Positions 25,088-39,409 of a stretch of DNA of 64,000 bases are shown here, in pieces. This DNA comes from Vespa crabro (lineage: Eukaryota; Arthropoda; Insecta; Hymenoptera; Vespidae). The stretch lies in the NCBI RefSeq assembly GCF_910589235.1, contig NW_025813617.1:1-64000 (forward strand), written 5' to 3'. The notes below the pieces were generated by a model. It searched no databases. It saw only the letters and a program-made list of their open reading frames with translations, and had not been told where the DNA came from. Each line of letters begins with the position of its first letter. The stretch's first letter is position 1. Made by a program: the position numbers and the translations under genes.

Positions 25088-27474
25088 TTATATTCTTGTT
25101 ATATTCTTTATTCTGCATCGATAGAATATAAAATCATTGAAATTGAACGAGATTTCAAGTTTTCGTTTTTCGACGATACGCGTATATGAGCGAAAAATCG
25201 TATATACGATATGAAAGAATGTTAAAAACTTTGATTCCAATATAAAATAGATGTTTGATCTTATGAAATGCAATGTTCTGAATCGATTGGTAACATTTTT
25301 CTAACTGTGGCACAAGTATTATTAAAGATTTCACGATTTTATCTTCGCATATACCGAAATTCGCGTATGTCGATTACGTTTTTCGACAATTATCAGATGA
25401 AAAGGCGTATTTAAACATAGTAAAAACGTTATATTCTTGTTATATTCTTTATTCTGCATCGATAGAATATAAAATCATTGAAATTGAACGAGATTTCAAG
25501 TTTTCGTTTTTCGACGATACGCGTATATGAGCGAAAAATCGTATATACGATATGAAAGAATGTTAAAAACTTTGATTCCAATATAAAATAGATGTTTGAT
25601 CTTATGAAATGCAATGTTCTGAATCGATTGGTATCATTTTTCTAACTGTGGCACAAGTATTATTAAAGATTTCACGATTTTATCTTCGCATATACCGAAA
25701 TTCGCGTATGTCGATTACGTTTTTCGACAATTATCATATGAAAACGCGTATTTAAACATAGTAAAAACGTTATATTCTTGTTATATTCTTTATTCTGCAT
25801 CGATAGAATATAAAATCATTGAAATTGAACGAGATTTCAAGTTTTCGTTTTTCGACGATACGCGTATATGAGCGAAAAATCGTATATACGATATGAAAGA
25901 ATGTTAAAAACTTTGATTCCAATATAAAATAGATGTTTGATCTTATGAAATGCAATGTTCTGAATCGATTGGTAACATTTTTCTAACTGTGGCACAAGTA
26001 TTATTAAAGATTTCATGATTTTATCTTCGCATATACCGAAATTCGCGTATGTCGATTACGTTTTTCGACAATTATCATATGAAAACGCGTATTTAAACAT
26101 AGTAAAAACGTTATATTCTTGTTATATTCTTTATTCTGCATCGATAGAATATAAAATCATAGAAATTGAACGAGATTTCAAGTTTTCGTTTTTCGACGAT
26201 ACGCGTATATGAGCGAAAAATCGTATATACGATATGAAAGAATGTTAAAAACTTTGATTCCAATATAAAATAGATGTTTGATCTTATGAAATGCAATGTT
26301 CTGAATCGATTGGTAACATTTTTCTAACTGTGGCACAAGTATTATTAAAGATTTCACGATTTTATCTTCGCATATACCGAAATTCGCGTATGTCGATTAC
26401 GTTTTTCGACAATTATCATATGAAAACGCGTATTTAAACATAGTAAAAACGTTATATTCTTGTTATATTCTTTATTCTGCATCGATAGAATATAAAATCA
26501 TTGAAATTGAACGAGATTTCAAGTTTTCGTTTTTCGACGATACGCGTATATGAGCGAAAAATCGTATATACGATATGAAAGAATGTTAAAAACTTTGATT
26601 CCAATTTAAAATAGATGTTTGATCTTATGAAATGCAATGTTCTGAATCGATTGGTAACATTTTTCTAACTGTGGCACAAGTATTATTAAAGATTTCACGA
26701 TTTTATCTTCGCATATACCGAAATTCGCGTATGTCGATTACGTTTTTCGACAATTATCATATGAAAACGCGTATTTAAACATAGTAAAAACGTTATATTC
26801 TTGTTATATTCTTTATTCTGCATCGATAGAATATAAAATCATTGAAATTGAACGAGATTTCAAGTTTTCGTTTTTCGACGATACGCGTATATGAGCGAAA
26901 AATCGTATATACGATATGAAAGAATGTTAAAAACTTTGATTCCAATATAAAATAGATGTTTGATCTTATGAAATGCAATGTTCTGAATCGATTGGTAACA
27001 TTTTTCTAACTGTGGCACAAGTATTATTAAAGATTTCACGATTTTATCTTCGCATATACCGAAATTCGCGTATGTCGATTACGTTTTTCGACAATTATCA
27101 TATGAAAACGCGTATTTAAACATAGTAAAAACGTTATATTCTTGTTATATTCTTTATTCTGCATCGATAGAATATAAAATCATTGAAATTGAACGAGATT
27201 TCAAGTTTTCGTTTTTCGACGATACGCGTATATGAGCGAAAAATCGTATATACGATATGAAAGAATGTTAAAAACTTTGATTCCAATATAAAATAGATGT
27301 TTGATCTTATGAAATGCAATGTTCTGAATCGATTGGTAACATTTTTCTAACTGTGGCACAAGTATTATTAAAGATTTCACGATTTTATCTTCGCATATAC
27401 CGAAATTCGCGTATGTCGATTACGTTTTTCGACAATTATCATATGAAAACGCGTATTTAAACATAGTAAAAACC
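25088..27474. repeat. Heptamer HOR copy 1, units 74-80 (2387 bp)
   Basis: Markers are T309G+C317G (unit 74), A206T (75, private), C247T (76), T51A (77), A155T (78), none (79) and G341C (80). Four of these marker sets return exactly 2387 bp later in units 81, 83, 84 and 85. The G341C preceding unit 74 (25087) and the one ending unit 80 (27474) are also seven units apart. Confidence 0.88.
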
Positions 27475-29861
27475 TTATATTCTTGTTATATTCTTTATTC
27501 TGCATCGATAGAATATAAAATCATTGAAATTGAACGAGATTTCAAGTTTTCGTTTTTCGACGATACGCGTATATGAGCGAAAAATCGTATATACGATATG
27601 AAAGAATGTTAAAAACTTTGATTCCAATATAAAATAGATGTTTGATCTTATGAAATGCAATGTTCTGAATCGATTGGTAACATTTTTCTAACTGTGGCAC
27701 AAGTATTATTAAAGATTTCACGATTTTATCTTCGCATATACCGAAATTCGCGTATGTCGATTACGTTTTTCGACAATTATCAGATGAAAAGGCGTATTTA
27801 AACATAGTAAAAACGTTATATTCTTGTTATATTCTTTATTCTGCATCGATAGAATATAAAATCATTGAAATTGAACGAGATTTCAAGTTTTCGTTTTTCG
27901 ACGATACGCGTATATGAGCGAAAAATCGTATATACGATATGAAAGAATGTTAAAAACTTTGATTCCAATATAAAATAGATGTTTGATCTTATGAAATGCA
28001 ATGTTCTGAATCGATTGGTAACATTTTTCTAACTGTGGCACAAGTATTATTAAAGATTTCACGATTTTATCTTCGCATATACCGAAATTCGCGTATGTCG
28101 ATTACGTTTTTCGACAATTATCATATGAAAACGCGTATTTAAACATAGTAAAAACGTTATATTCTTGTTATATTCTTTATTCTGCATCGATAGAATATAA
28201 AATCATTGAAATTGAACGAGATTTCAAGTTTTCGTTTTTCGACGATACGCGTATATGAGCGAAAAATCGTATATACGATATGAAAGAATGTTAAAAACTT
28301 TGATTCCAATATAAAATAGATGTTTGATCTTATGAAATGCAATGTTCTGAATCGATTGGTAACATTTTTCTAACTGTGGCACAAGTATTATTAAAGATTT
28401 CATGATTTTATCTTCGCATATACCGAAATTCGCGTATGTCGATTACGTTTTTCGACAATTATCATATGAAAACGCGTATTTAAACATAGTAAAAACGTTA
28501 TATTCTTGTTATATTCTTTATTCTGCATCGATAGAATATAAAATCATAGAAATTGAACGAGATTTCAAGTTTTCGTTTTTCGACGATACGCGTATATGAG
28601 CGAAAAATCGTATATACGATATGAAAGAATGTTAAAAACTTTGATTCCAATATAAAATAGATGTTTGATCTTATGAAATGCAATGTTCTGAATCGATTGG
28701 TAACATTTTTCTAACTGTGGCACAAGTATTATTAAAGATTTCACGATTTTATCTTCGCATATACCGAAATTCGCGTATGTCGATTACGTTTTTCGACAAT
28801 TATCATATGAAAACGCGTATTTAAACATAGTAAAAACGTTATATTCTTGTTATATTCTTTATTCTGCATCGATAGAATATAAAATCATTGAAATTGAACG
28901 AGATTTCAAGTTTTCGTTTTTCGACGATACGCGTATATGAGCGAAAAATCGTATATACGATATGAAAGAATGTTAAAATCTTTGATTCCAATTTAAAATA
29001 GATGTTTGATCTTATGAACTGCAATGTTCTGAATCGATTGGTAACATTTTTCTAACTGTGGCACAAGTATTATTAAAGATTTCACGATTTTATCTTCGCA
29101 TATACCGAAATTCGCGTATGTCGATTACGTTTTTCGACAATTATCATATGAAAACGCGTATTTAAACATAGTAAAAACGTTATATTCTTGTTATATTCTT
29201 TATTCTGCATCGATAGAATATAAAATCATTGAAATTGAACGAGATTTCAAGTTTTCGTTTTTCGACGATACGCGTATATGAGCGAAAAATCGTATATACG
29301 ATATGAAAGAATGTTAAAAACTTTGATTCCAATATAAAATAGATGTTTGATCTTATGAAATGCAATGTTCTGAATCGATTGGTAACATTTTTCTAACTGT
29401 GGCACAAGTATTATTAAAGATTTCACGATTTTATCTTCGCATATACCGAAATTCGCGTATGTCGATTACGTTTTTCGACAATTATCATATGAAAACGCGT
29501 ATTTAAACATAGTAAAAACGTTATATTCTTGTTATATTCTTTATTCTGCATCGATAGAATATAAAATCATTGAAATTGAACGAGATTTCAAGTTTTCGTT
29601 TTTCGACGATACGCGTATATGAGCGAAAAATCGTATATACGATATGAAAGAATGTTAAAAACTTTGATTCCAATATAAAATAGATGTTTGATCTTATGAA
29701 ATGCAATGTTCTGAATCGATTGGTAACATTTTTCTAACTGTGGCACAAGTATTATTAAAGATTTCACTATTTTATCTTCGCATATACCGAAATTCGCGTA
29801 TGTCGATTAGGTTTTTCGACAATTATCATATGAAAACGCGTATTTAAACATAGTAAAAACG
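27475..29861. repeat. Heptamer HOR copy 2, units 81-87 (2387 bp)
   Basis: Unit 81 has T309G+C317G, 83 has C247T, 84 has T51A, and 85 has A155T with private A141T and A181C. Unit 87 adds G248T and C290G, a pair that returns seven units later in unit 94. The seven-unit spacing therefore persists while the marker content turns over. Confidence 0.86.
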
Positions 29862-32800
29862 TTATATTCTTGTTATATTCTTTATTCTGCATCGATAGAA
29901 TATAAAATCATTGAAATTGAACGAGATTTCAAGTTTTCGTTTTTCGACGATACGCGTATATGAGCGAAAAATCGTATATACGATATGAAAGAATGTTAAA
30001 AACTTTGATTCCAATATAAAATAGATGTTTGATCTTATGAAATGCAATGTTCTGAATCGATTGGTAACATTTTTCTAACTGTGGCACAAGTATTATTAAA
30101 GATTTCACGATTTTATCTTCGCATATACCGAAATTCGCGTATGTCGATTACGTTTTTCGACAATTATCATATGAAAACGCGTATTTAAACATAGTAAAAA
30201 CGTTATATTCTTGTTATATTCTTTATTCTGCATCGATAGAATATAAAATCATTGAAATTGAACGAGATTTCAAGTTTTCGTTTTTCGACGATACGCGTAT
30301 ATGAGCGAAAAATCGTATATACGATGTGAAAGAATGTTAAAAACTTTGATTCCAATATAAAATAGATGTTTGATCTAATGAAATGCAATGTTCTGAATCG
30401 ATTGGTAACATTTTTCTAACTGTGGCACAAGTATTATTAAAGATTTCACGATTTTATCTTCGCATATACCGAAATTCGCGTATGTCGATTACGTTTTTCG
30501 ACAATTATCATATGAAAACGCGTATTTAAACATAGTAAAAACGTTATATTCTTGTTATATTCTTTATTCTGCATCGATAGAATATAAAATCATAGAAATT
30601 GAACGAGATTTCAAGTTTTCGTTTTTCGACGATACGCGTATATGAGCGAAAAATCGTATATACGATATGAAAGAATGTTAAAAACTTTGATTCCAATATA
30701 AAATAGATGTTTGATCTTATGAAATGCAATGTTCTGAATCGATTGGTAACATTTTTCTAACTGTGGCACAAGTATTATTAAAGATTTCACGATTTTATCT
30801 TCGCATATACCGAAATTCGCGTATGTCGATTACGTTTTTCGACAATTATCATATGAAAACGCGTATTTAAACATAGTAAAAACGTTATATTCTTGTTATA
30901 TTCTTTATTCTGCATCGATAGAATATAAAATCATTGAAATTGAACGAGATTTCAAGTTTTCGTTTTTCGACGATACGCGTATATGAGCGAAAAATCGTAT
31001 ATACGATATGAAAGAATGTTAAAAACTTTGATTCCAATATAAAATAGATGTTTGATCTTATGAAATGCAATGTTCTGAATCGATTGGTAACATTTTTCTA
31101 ACTGTGGCACAAGTATTATTAAAGATTACACGATTTTATCTTCGCATATACCGAAATTCGCGTATGTCGATTACGTTTTTCGACAATTATCATATGAAAA
31201 CGCGTATTTAAACATAGTAAAAACGTTATATTCTTGTTATATTCTTTATTCTGCATCGATAGAATATAAAATCATTGAAATTGAACGAGATTTCAAGTTT
31301 TCGTTTTTCGACGATACGCGTATATGAGCGAAAAATCGTATATACGATATGAAAGAATGTTAAAAACTTTGATTCCAATATAAAATAGATGTTTGATCTT
31401 ATGAAATGCAATGTTCTGAATCGATTGGTAACATTTTTCTAACTGTGGCACAAGTATTATTAAAGATTTCACGATTTTATCTTCGCATATACCGAAATTC
31501 GCGTATGTCGATTACGTTTTTCGACAATTATCATATGAAAACGCGTATTTAAACATAGTAAAAACGTTATATTCTTGTTATATTCTTTATTCTGCATCGA
31601 TAGAATATAAAATCATTGAAATTGAACGAGATTTCAAGTTTTCGTTTTTCGACGATACGCGTATATGAGCGAAAAATCGTATATACGATATGAAAGAATG
31701 TTAAAAACTTTGATTCCAATATAAAATAGATGTTTGATCTTATGAAATGCAATGTTCTGAATCGATTGGTAACATTTTTCTAACTGTGGCACAAGTATTA
31801 TTAAAGATTTCACGATTTTATCTTCGCATATACCGAAATTCGCGTATGTCGATTACGTTTTTCGACAATTATCATATGAAAACGCGTATTTAAACATAGT
31901 AAAAACGTTATATTCTTGTTATATTCTTTATTCTGCATCGATAGAATATAAAATCATTGAAATTGAACGAGATTTCAAGTTTTCGTTTTTCGACGATACG
32001 CGTATATGAGCGAAAAATCGTATATACGATATGAAAGAATGTTAAAAACTTTGATTCCAATATAAAATAGATGTTTGATCTTATGAAATGCAATGTTCTG
32101 AATCGATTGGTAACATTTTTCTAACTGTGGCACAAGTATTATTAAAGATTTCACTATTTTATCTTCGCATATACCGAAATTCGCGTATGTCGATTAGGTT
32201 TTTCGACAATTATCATTTGAAAACGCGTATTTAAACATAGTAAAAACGTTATATTCTTGTTATATTCTTTATTCTGCATCGATAGAATATAAAATCATTG
32301 AAATTGAACGAGATTTCAAGTTTTCGTTTTTCGACGATACGCGTATATGAGCGAAAAATCGTATATACGATATGAAAGAATGTTAAAAACTTTGATTCCA
32401 ATATAAAATAGATGTTTGATCTTATGAAATGCAATGTTCTGAATCGATTGGTAACATTTTTCTAACTGTGGCACAAGTATTATTAAAGATTTCACGATTT
32501 TATCTTCGCATATACCGAAATTCGCGTATGTCGATTACGTTTTTCGACAATTATCATATGAAAACGCGTATTTAAACATAGTAAAAACGTTATATTCTTG
32601 TTATATTCTTTATTCTGCATCGATAGAATATAAAATCATTGAAATTGAACGAGATTTCAAGTTTTCGTTTTTCGACGATACGCGTATATGAGCGAAAAAT
32701 CGTATATACGATGTGAAAGAATGTTAAAAACTTTGATTCCAATATAAAATAGATGTTTGATCTTATGAAATGCAATGTTCTGAATCGATTGGTAACATTT

Positions 32801-33612
32801 TTCTAACTGTGGCACAAGTATTATTAAAGATTTCACGATTTTATCTTCGCATATACCGAAATTCGCGTATGTCGATTACGTTTTTCGACAATTATCAAAT
32901 GAAAACGCGTATTTGAACATAGTAAAAACGTTATATTCTTGTTATATTCTTTATTCTGCATCGATAGAATATAAAATCATTGAAATTGAACGAGATTTCA
33001 AGTTTTCGTTTTTCGACGATACGCGTATATGAGCGAAAAATCGTATATACGATATGAAAGAATGTTAAAAACTTTGATTCCAATATAAAATAGATGTTTG
33101 ATCTTATGAAATGCAATGTTCTGAATCGATTGGTAACATTTTTCTAACTGTGGCACAAGTATTATTAAAGATTTCACGATTTTATCTTCGCATATACCGA
33201 AATTCGCGTATGTCGATTACGTTTTTCGACAATTATCATATGAAAACGCGTATTTAAACATAGTAAAAACGTTATATTCTTGTTATATTCTTTATTCTGC
33301 ATCGATAGAATATAAAATCATTGAAATTGAACGAGATTTCAAGTTTTCGTTTTTCGACGATACGCGTATATGAGCGAAAAATCGTATATACGATGTGAAA
33401 GAATGTTAAAAACTTTGATTCCAATATAAAATAGATGTTTGATCTTATGAAATGCAATGTTCTGAATCGATTGGTAACATTTTTCTAACTGTGGCACAAG
33501 TATTATTAAAGATTTCACGATTTTATCTTCGCATATACCGAAATTCGCGTATGTCGATTACGTTTTTCGACAATTATCATATGAAAACGCGTATTTAAAC
33601 ATAGTAAAAACG
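29862..33612. repeat. Decaying heptamer region, units 88-98
   Basis: Unit 89 has A124G and T175A, unit 90 T51A, unit 91 T244A, unit 94 G248T+C290G+A310T, unit 96 A124G+T309A+A326G, and unit 98 A124G. The pairs 87/94 and 89/96 keep the seven-unit spacing. T51A in units 84 and 90 is six apart and A124G in 96 and 98 is two apart, so later exchanges have broken the register. The other units match consensus. Confidence 0.82.
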
Positions 33613-34976
33613 TTATATTCTTGTTATATTCTTTATTCTGCATCGATAGAATATAAAATCATTGAAATTGAACGAGATTTCAAGTTTTCGTTTTTCGACG
33701 ATACGCGTATATGAGCGAAAAATCGTATATACGATATGAAAGAATGTTAAAAACTTTGATTCCAATATAAAATAGATGTTTGATCTTATGAAATGCAATG
33801 TTCTGAATCGATTGGTAACATTTTTCTAACTGTGGCACAAGTATTATTAAAGATTTCACGATTTTATCTTCGCATATACCGAAATTCGCGTATGTCGATT
33901 ACGTTTTTCGACAATTATCATATGAAAACGCGTATTTAAACATAGTAAAAACGTTATATTCTTGTTATATTCTTTATTCTGCATCGATAGAATATAAAAT
34001 CATTGAAATTGAACGAGATTTCAAGTTTTCGTTTTTCGACGATACGCGTATATGAGCGAAAAATCGTATATACGATATGAAAGAATGTTAAAAACTTTGA
34101 TTCCAATATAAAATAGATGTTTGATCTTATGAAATGCAATGTTCTGAATCGATTGGTAACATTTTTCTAACTGTGGCACAAGTATTATTAAAGATTTCAC
34201 GATTTTATCTTCGCATATACCGAAATTCGCGTATGTCGATTACGTTTTTCGACAATTATCATATGAAAACGCGTATTTAAACATAGTAAAAACGTTATAT
34301 TCTTGTTATATTCTTTATTCTGCATCGATAGAATATAAAATCATTGAAATTGAACGAGATTTCAAGTTTTCGTTTTTCGACGATACGCGTATATGAGCGA
34401 AAAATCGTATATACGATATGAAAGAATGTTAAAAACTTTGATTCCAATATAAAATAGATGTTTGATCTTATGAAATGCAATGTTCTGAATCGATTGGTAA
34501 CATTTTTCTAACTGTGGCACAAGTATTATTAAAGATTTCACGATTTTATCTTCGCATATACCGAAATTCGCGTATGTCGATTACGTTTTTCGACAATTAT
34601 CATATGAAAACGCGTATTTAAACATAGTAAAAACGTTATATTCTTGTTATATTCTTTATTCTGCATCGATAGAATATAAAATCATTGAAATTGAACGAGA
34701 TTTCAAGTTTTCGTTTTTCGACGATACGCGTATATGAGCGAAAAATCGTATATACGATATGAAAGAATGTTAAAAACTTTGATTCCAATATAAAATAGAT
34801 GTTTGATCTTATGAAATGCAATGTTCTGAATCGATTGGTAACATTTTTCTAACTGTGGCACAAGTATTATTAAAGATTTCACGATTTTATCTTCGCATAT
34901 ACCGAAATTCGCGTATGTCGATTACGTTTTTCGACAATTATCATATGAAAACGCGTATTTAAACATAGTAAAAACG
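33613..34976. repeat. Homogeneous core, four consensus units 99-102
   Basis: I find no variant in these four consecutive units, the most uniform kind of stretch in the window. They may be a recently amplified monomer run. Units 16-17 and 174-175 are shorter runs of the same kind. Confidence 0.82.
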
Positions 34977-37900
34977 TTATATTCTTGTTATATTCTTTAT
35001 TCTGCATCGATAGAATATAAAATCATTGAAATTGAACGAGATTTCAAGTTTTCGCTTTTCGACGATACGCGTATATGAGCGAAAAATCGTATATTCGATA
35101 TGAAAGAATGTTAAAAACTTTGATTCCAATATAAAATAGATGTTTGATCTTATGAAATGCAATGTTCTGAATCGATTGGTAACATTTTTCTAACTGTGGC
35201 ACAAGTATTATTAAAGATTTCACGATTTTATCTTCGCATATACCGAAATTCGCGTATGTCGATTACGTTTTTCGACAATTATCATATGAAAACGCGTATT
35301 TAAACATAGTAAAAACTTTATATTCTTGTTATATTCTTTATTCTGCATCGATAGAATACAAAATAATTGAAATTGAACGAGATTTCAAGTTTTCGTTTTT
35401 CGACGATACGCGTATATGAGCGAAAAATCGTATATACGATATGAAAGAATGTTAAAAACTTTGATTCCAATATAAAATAGATGTTTGATCTTATGAAATG
35501 CAATGTTCTGAATCGATTGGTAACATTTTTCTAACTGTGGCACAAGTATTATTAAAGATTTCACGATTTTATCTTCGCATATACCGAAATTCGCGTATGT
35601 CGATTACGTTTTTCGACAATTATCATATGAAAACGCGTATTTAAACATAGTAAAAACGTTATATTCTTGTTATATTCTTTATTCTGCATCGATAAAATAT
35701 AAAATCATTGAAATTGAACGAGATTTCAAGTTTTCGTTTTTCGACGATACGCGTATATGAGCGAACAATCGTATATACGATATGAAAGAATGTTAAAAAC
35801 TTTGATTCCAATGTAAAATAGATGTTTGATCTTATGAAATGCAATGTTCTGAATCGATTGGTAACATTTTTCTAACTGTGGCACAAGTATTATTAAAGAT
35901 TTCACGATTTTATCTTCGCATATACCGAAATTCGCGTATGTCGATTACGTTTTTCGACAATTATCATATGAAAACGCGTATTTAAACATAGTAAAAACGT
36001 TATATTCTTGTTATATTCTTTATTCTGCATCGATAGAATATAAAATCATTGAAATTGAACGAGATTTCAAGTTTTCGTTTTTCGACGATACGCGTATATG
36101 AGCGAAAAATCGTATATACGATATGAAAGAATGTTAAAAACTTTGATTCCAATATAAAATAGAAGTTTGATCTTATGAAATGCAATGTTCTGAATCGATT
36201 GGTAACATTTTTCTAACTGTGGCACAAGTATTATTAAAGATTTCACGATTTTATCTTCGCATATACCGAAATTCGCGTATGTCGATTACGTTTTTCGACA
36301 TTTATCATATGAAAACGCGTATTTAAACATAGTAAAAACTTTATATTCTTGTTATATTCTTTATTCTGCATCGATAGAATATAAAATAATTGAAATTGAA
36401 CGAGATTTCAAGTTTTCGTTTTTCGACGATACGCGTATATGAGCGAAAAATCGTATATACGATATGAAAGAATGTTAAAAACTTTGATTCCAATATAAAA
36501 TAGATGTTTGATCTTATGAAATGCAATGTTCTGAATCGATTGGTAACATTTTTCTAACTGTGGCACAAGTATTATTAAAGATTTCTCGATTTTATCTTCG
36601 CATATACCGAAATTCGCGTATGTCGATTAAGTTTTTCGACAATTATCATATGAAAACGCGTATTTAAACATAGTAAAAACGTTATATTCTTGTTATATTC
36701 TTTATTCTGCATCGATAGAATATAAAATCATTGAAATTGAACGAGATTTCAAGTTTTCGTTTTTCGACGATACGCGTATATGAGCGAAAAATCGTATATA
36801 CGATATGAAAGAATGTTAAAAACTTTGATTCCAATATAAAATAGATGTTTGATCTTATGAAATGCAATGTTCTGAATCGATTGGTAACATTTTTCTAACT
36901 GTGGCACAAGTATTATTAAAGATTTCACGATTTTATCTTCGCATATACCGAAATTCGCGTATGTCGATTACGTTTTTCTACATTTATCATATGAAAACGC
37001 GTATTTAAACATAGTAAAAACTTTATATTCTTGTTATATTCTTTATTCTGCATCGATAGAATATAAAATAATTGAAATTGAACGAGATTTCAAGTTTTCG
37101 TTTTTCGACGATACGCGTATATGAGCGAAAAATCGTATATACGATATGAAAGAATGTTAAAAACTTTGATTCCAATATAAAATAGATGTTTGATCTTATG
37201 AAATGCAATGTTCTGAATCGATTGGTAACATTTTTCTAACTGTGGCACAAGTATTATTAAAGATTTCTCGATTTTATCTTCGCATATACCGAAATTCGCG
37301 TATGTCGATTACGTTTTTCGACAATTATCATATGAAAACGCGTATTTAAACATAGTAAAAACGTTATATTCTTGTTATATTCTTTATTCTGCATCGATAG
37401 AATATAAAATCATTGAAATTGAACGAGATTTCAAGTTTTCGTTTTTCGACGATACGCGTATATGAGCGAAAAATCGTATATACGATATGAAAGAATGTTA
37501 AAAACTTTGATTCCAATATAAAATAGATGTTTGATCTTATGAAATGCAATGTTCTGAATCGATTGGTAACATTTTTTTAACTGCGGCACAAGTATTATTA
37601 AAGATTTCACTATTTTATCTTCGCATATACCGAAATTCGCGTATGTCGATTACGTTTTTCGACAATTATCATATGAAAACGCGTATTTAAACATAGTAAA
37701 AACGTTATATTCTTGTTATATTCTTTATTCTGCATCGATAGAATATAAAATCATTGAAATTGAACGAGATTTCAAGTTTTCGTTTTTCGACGATACGCGT
37801 ATATGAGCGAAAAATCGTATATACGATATGAAAGAATGTTAAAAACTTTGATTCCAATATAAAATAGATGTTTGATCTTATGAAATGCAATGTTCTGAAT

Positions 37901-39409
37901 CGATTGGTAACATTTTTCTAACTGTGGCACAAGTATTATTAAAGATTTCTCGATTTTATCTTCGCATATACCGAAATTCGCGTATGTCGATTACGTTTTT
38001 CGACAATTATCATATGAAAACGCGTATTTAAACATAGTAAAAACGTTATATTCTTGTTATATTCTTTATTCTGCATCGATAGAATATAAAATCATTGAAA
38101 TTGAACGAGATTTCAAGTTTTCGTTTTTCGACGATACGCGTATATGAGCGAAAAATCGTATATACGATATGAAAGAATGTTAAAAACTTTGATTCCAATA
38201 TAAAATAGATGTTTGATCTTATGAAATGCAATGTTCTGAATCGATTGGTAACATTTTTCTAACTGTGGCACAAGTATTATTAAAGATTTCACTATTTTAT
38301 CTTCGCATATACCGAAATTCGCGTATGTCGATTACGTTTTTCGACAATTATCATATGAAAACGCGTATTTAAACATAGTAAAAACGTTATATTCTTGTTA
38401 TATTCTTTATTCTGCATCGATAGAATATAAAATCATTGAAATTGAACGAGATTTCAAGTTTTCGTTTTTCGACGATACGCGTATATGAGCGAAAAATCGT
38501 ATATACGATATGAAAGAATGTTAAAAACTTTGATTCCAATATAAAATAGATGTTTGATCTTATGAAATGCAATGTTCTGAATCGATTGGTAACATTTTTC
38601 TAACTGTGGCACAAGTATTATTAAAGATTTCACGATTTTATCTTCGCATATACCGAAATTCGCGTATGTCGATTACGTTTTTCGACAATTATCATATGAA
38701 AACGCGTATTTAAACATAGTAAAAACGTTATATTCTTGTTATATTCTTTATTCTGCATCGATAGAATATAAAATCATTGAAATTGAACGAGATTTCAAGT
38801 TTTCGTTTTTCGACGATACGCGTATATGAGCGATAAATCGTATATACGATATGAAAGAATGTTAAAAACTTTGATTCCAATATAAAATAGATGTTTGATC
38901 TTATGAAATGCAATGTTCTGAATCGATTGGTAACATTTTTCTAACTGTGGCACAAGTATTATTAAAGAGTTCACGATTTTATCTTCGCATATACCGAAAT
39001 TCGCGTATGTCGATTACGTTTTTCGACAATTATCATATGAAAACGCGTATTTAAACATAGTAAAAACGTTATATTCTTGTTATATTCTTTATTCTGCATC
39101 GATAGAATATAAAATCATTGAAATTGAACGAGATTTCAAGTTTTCGTTTTTCGACGATACGCGTATATGAGCGAAAAATCGTATATACGATATGAAAGAA
39201 TGTTAAAAACTTTGATTCCAATATAAAATAGATGTTTGATCTTATGAAATGCAATGTTCTGAATCGATTGGTAACATTTTTCTAACTGTGGCACAAGTAT
39301 TATTAAAGATTTCACGATTTTATCTTCGCATATACCGAAATTCGCGTATGTCGATTACGTTTTTCGACAATTATCATATGAAAACGCGTATTTAAACATA
39401 GTAAAAACG
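34977..39409. repeat. Dimer-like alternating region, units 103-115
   Basis: G341T followed by C48A occurs across the junctions 103/104, 106/107 and 108/109. A246T is in units 107, 109 and 111, and G248T in units 110 and 112, giving a two-unit alternation. Unit 105 (35659) has G37A, A108C and A155G; unit 106 has T165A and A302T; unit 108 has G298T+A302T; unit 110 has C214T and T221C. Unit 114 has a private A107T and a T-to-G change near c243. Unit 103 has T79C and A119T. Confidence 0.82.

Noticed and set aside
26015..26212. 65-codon plus-strand open frame (also at 28402, and a 61-codon version at 40349)
   Set aside because: Each is opened by single variants in the satellite (C247T creating an ATG, T51A removing a stop in the first two). 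The frame has no recognisable domain and is absent from other units.
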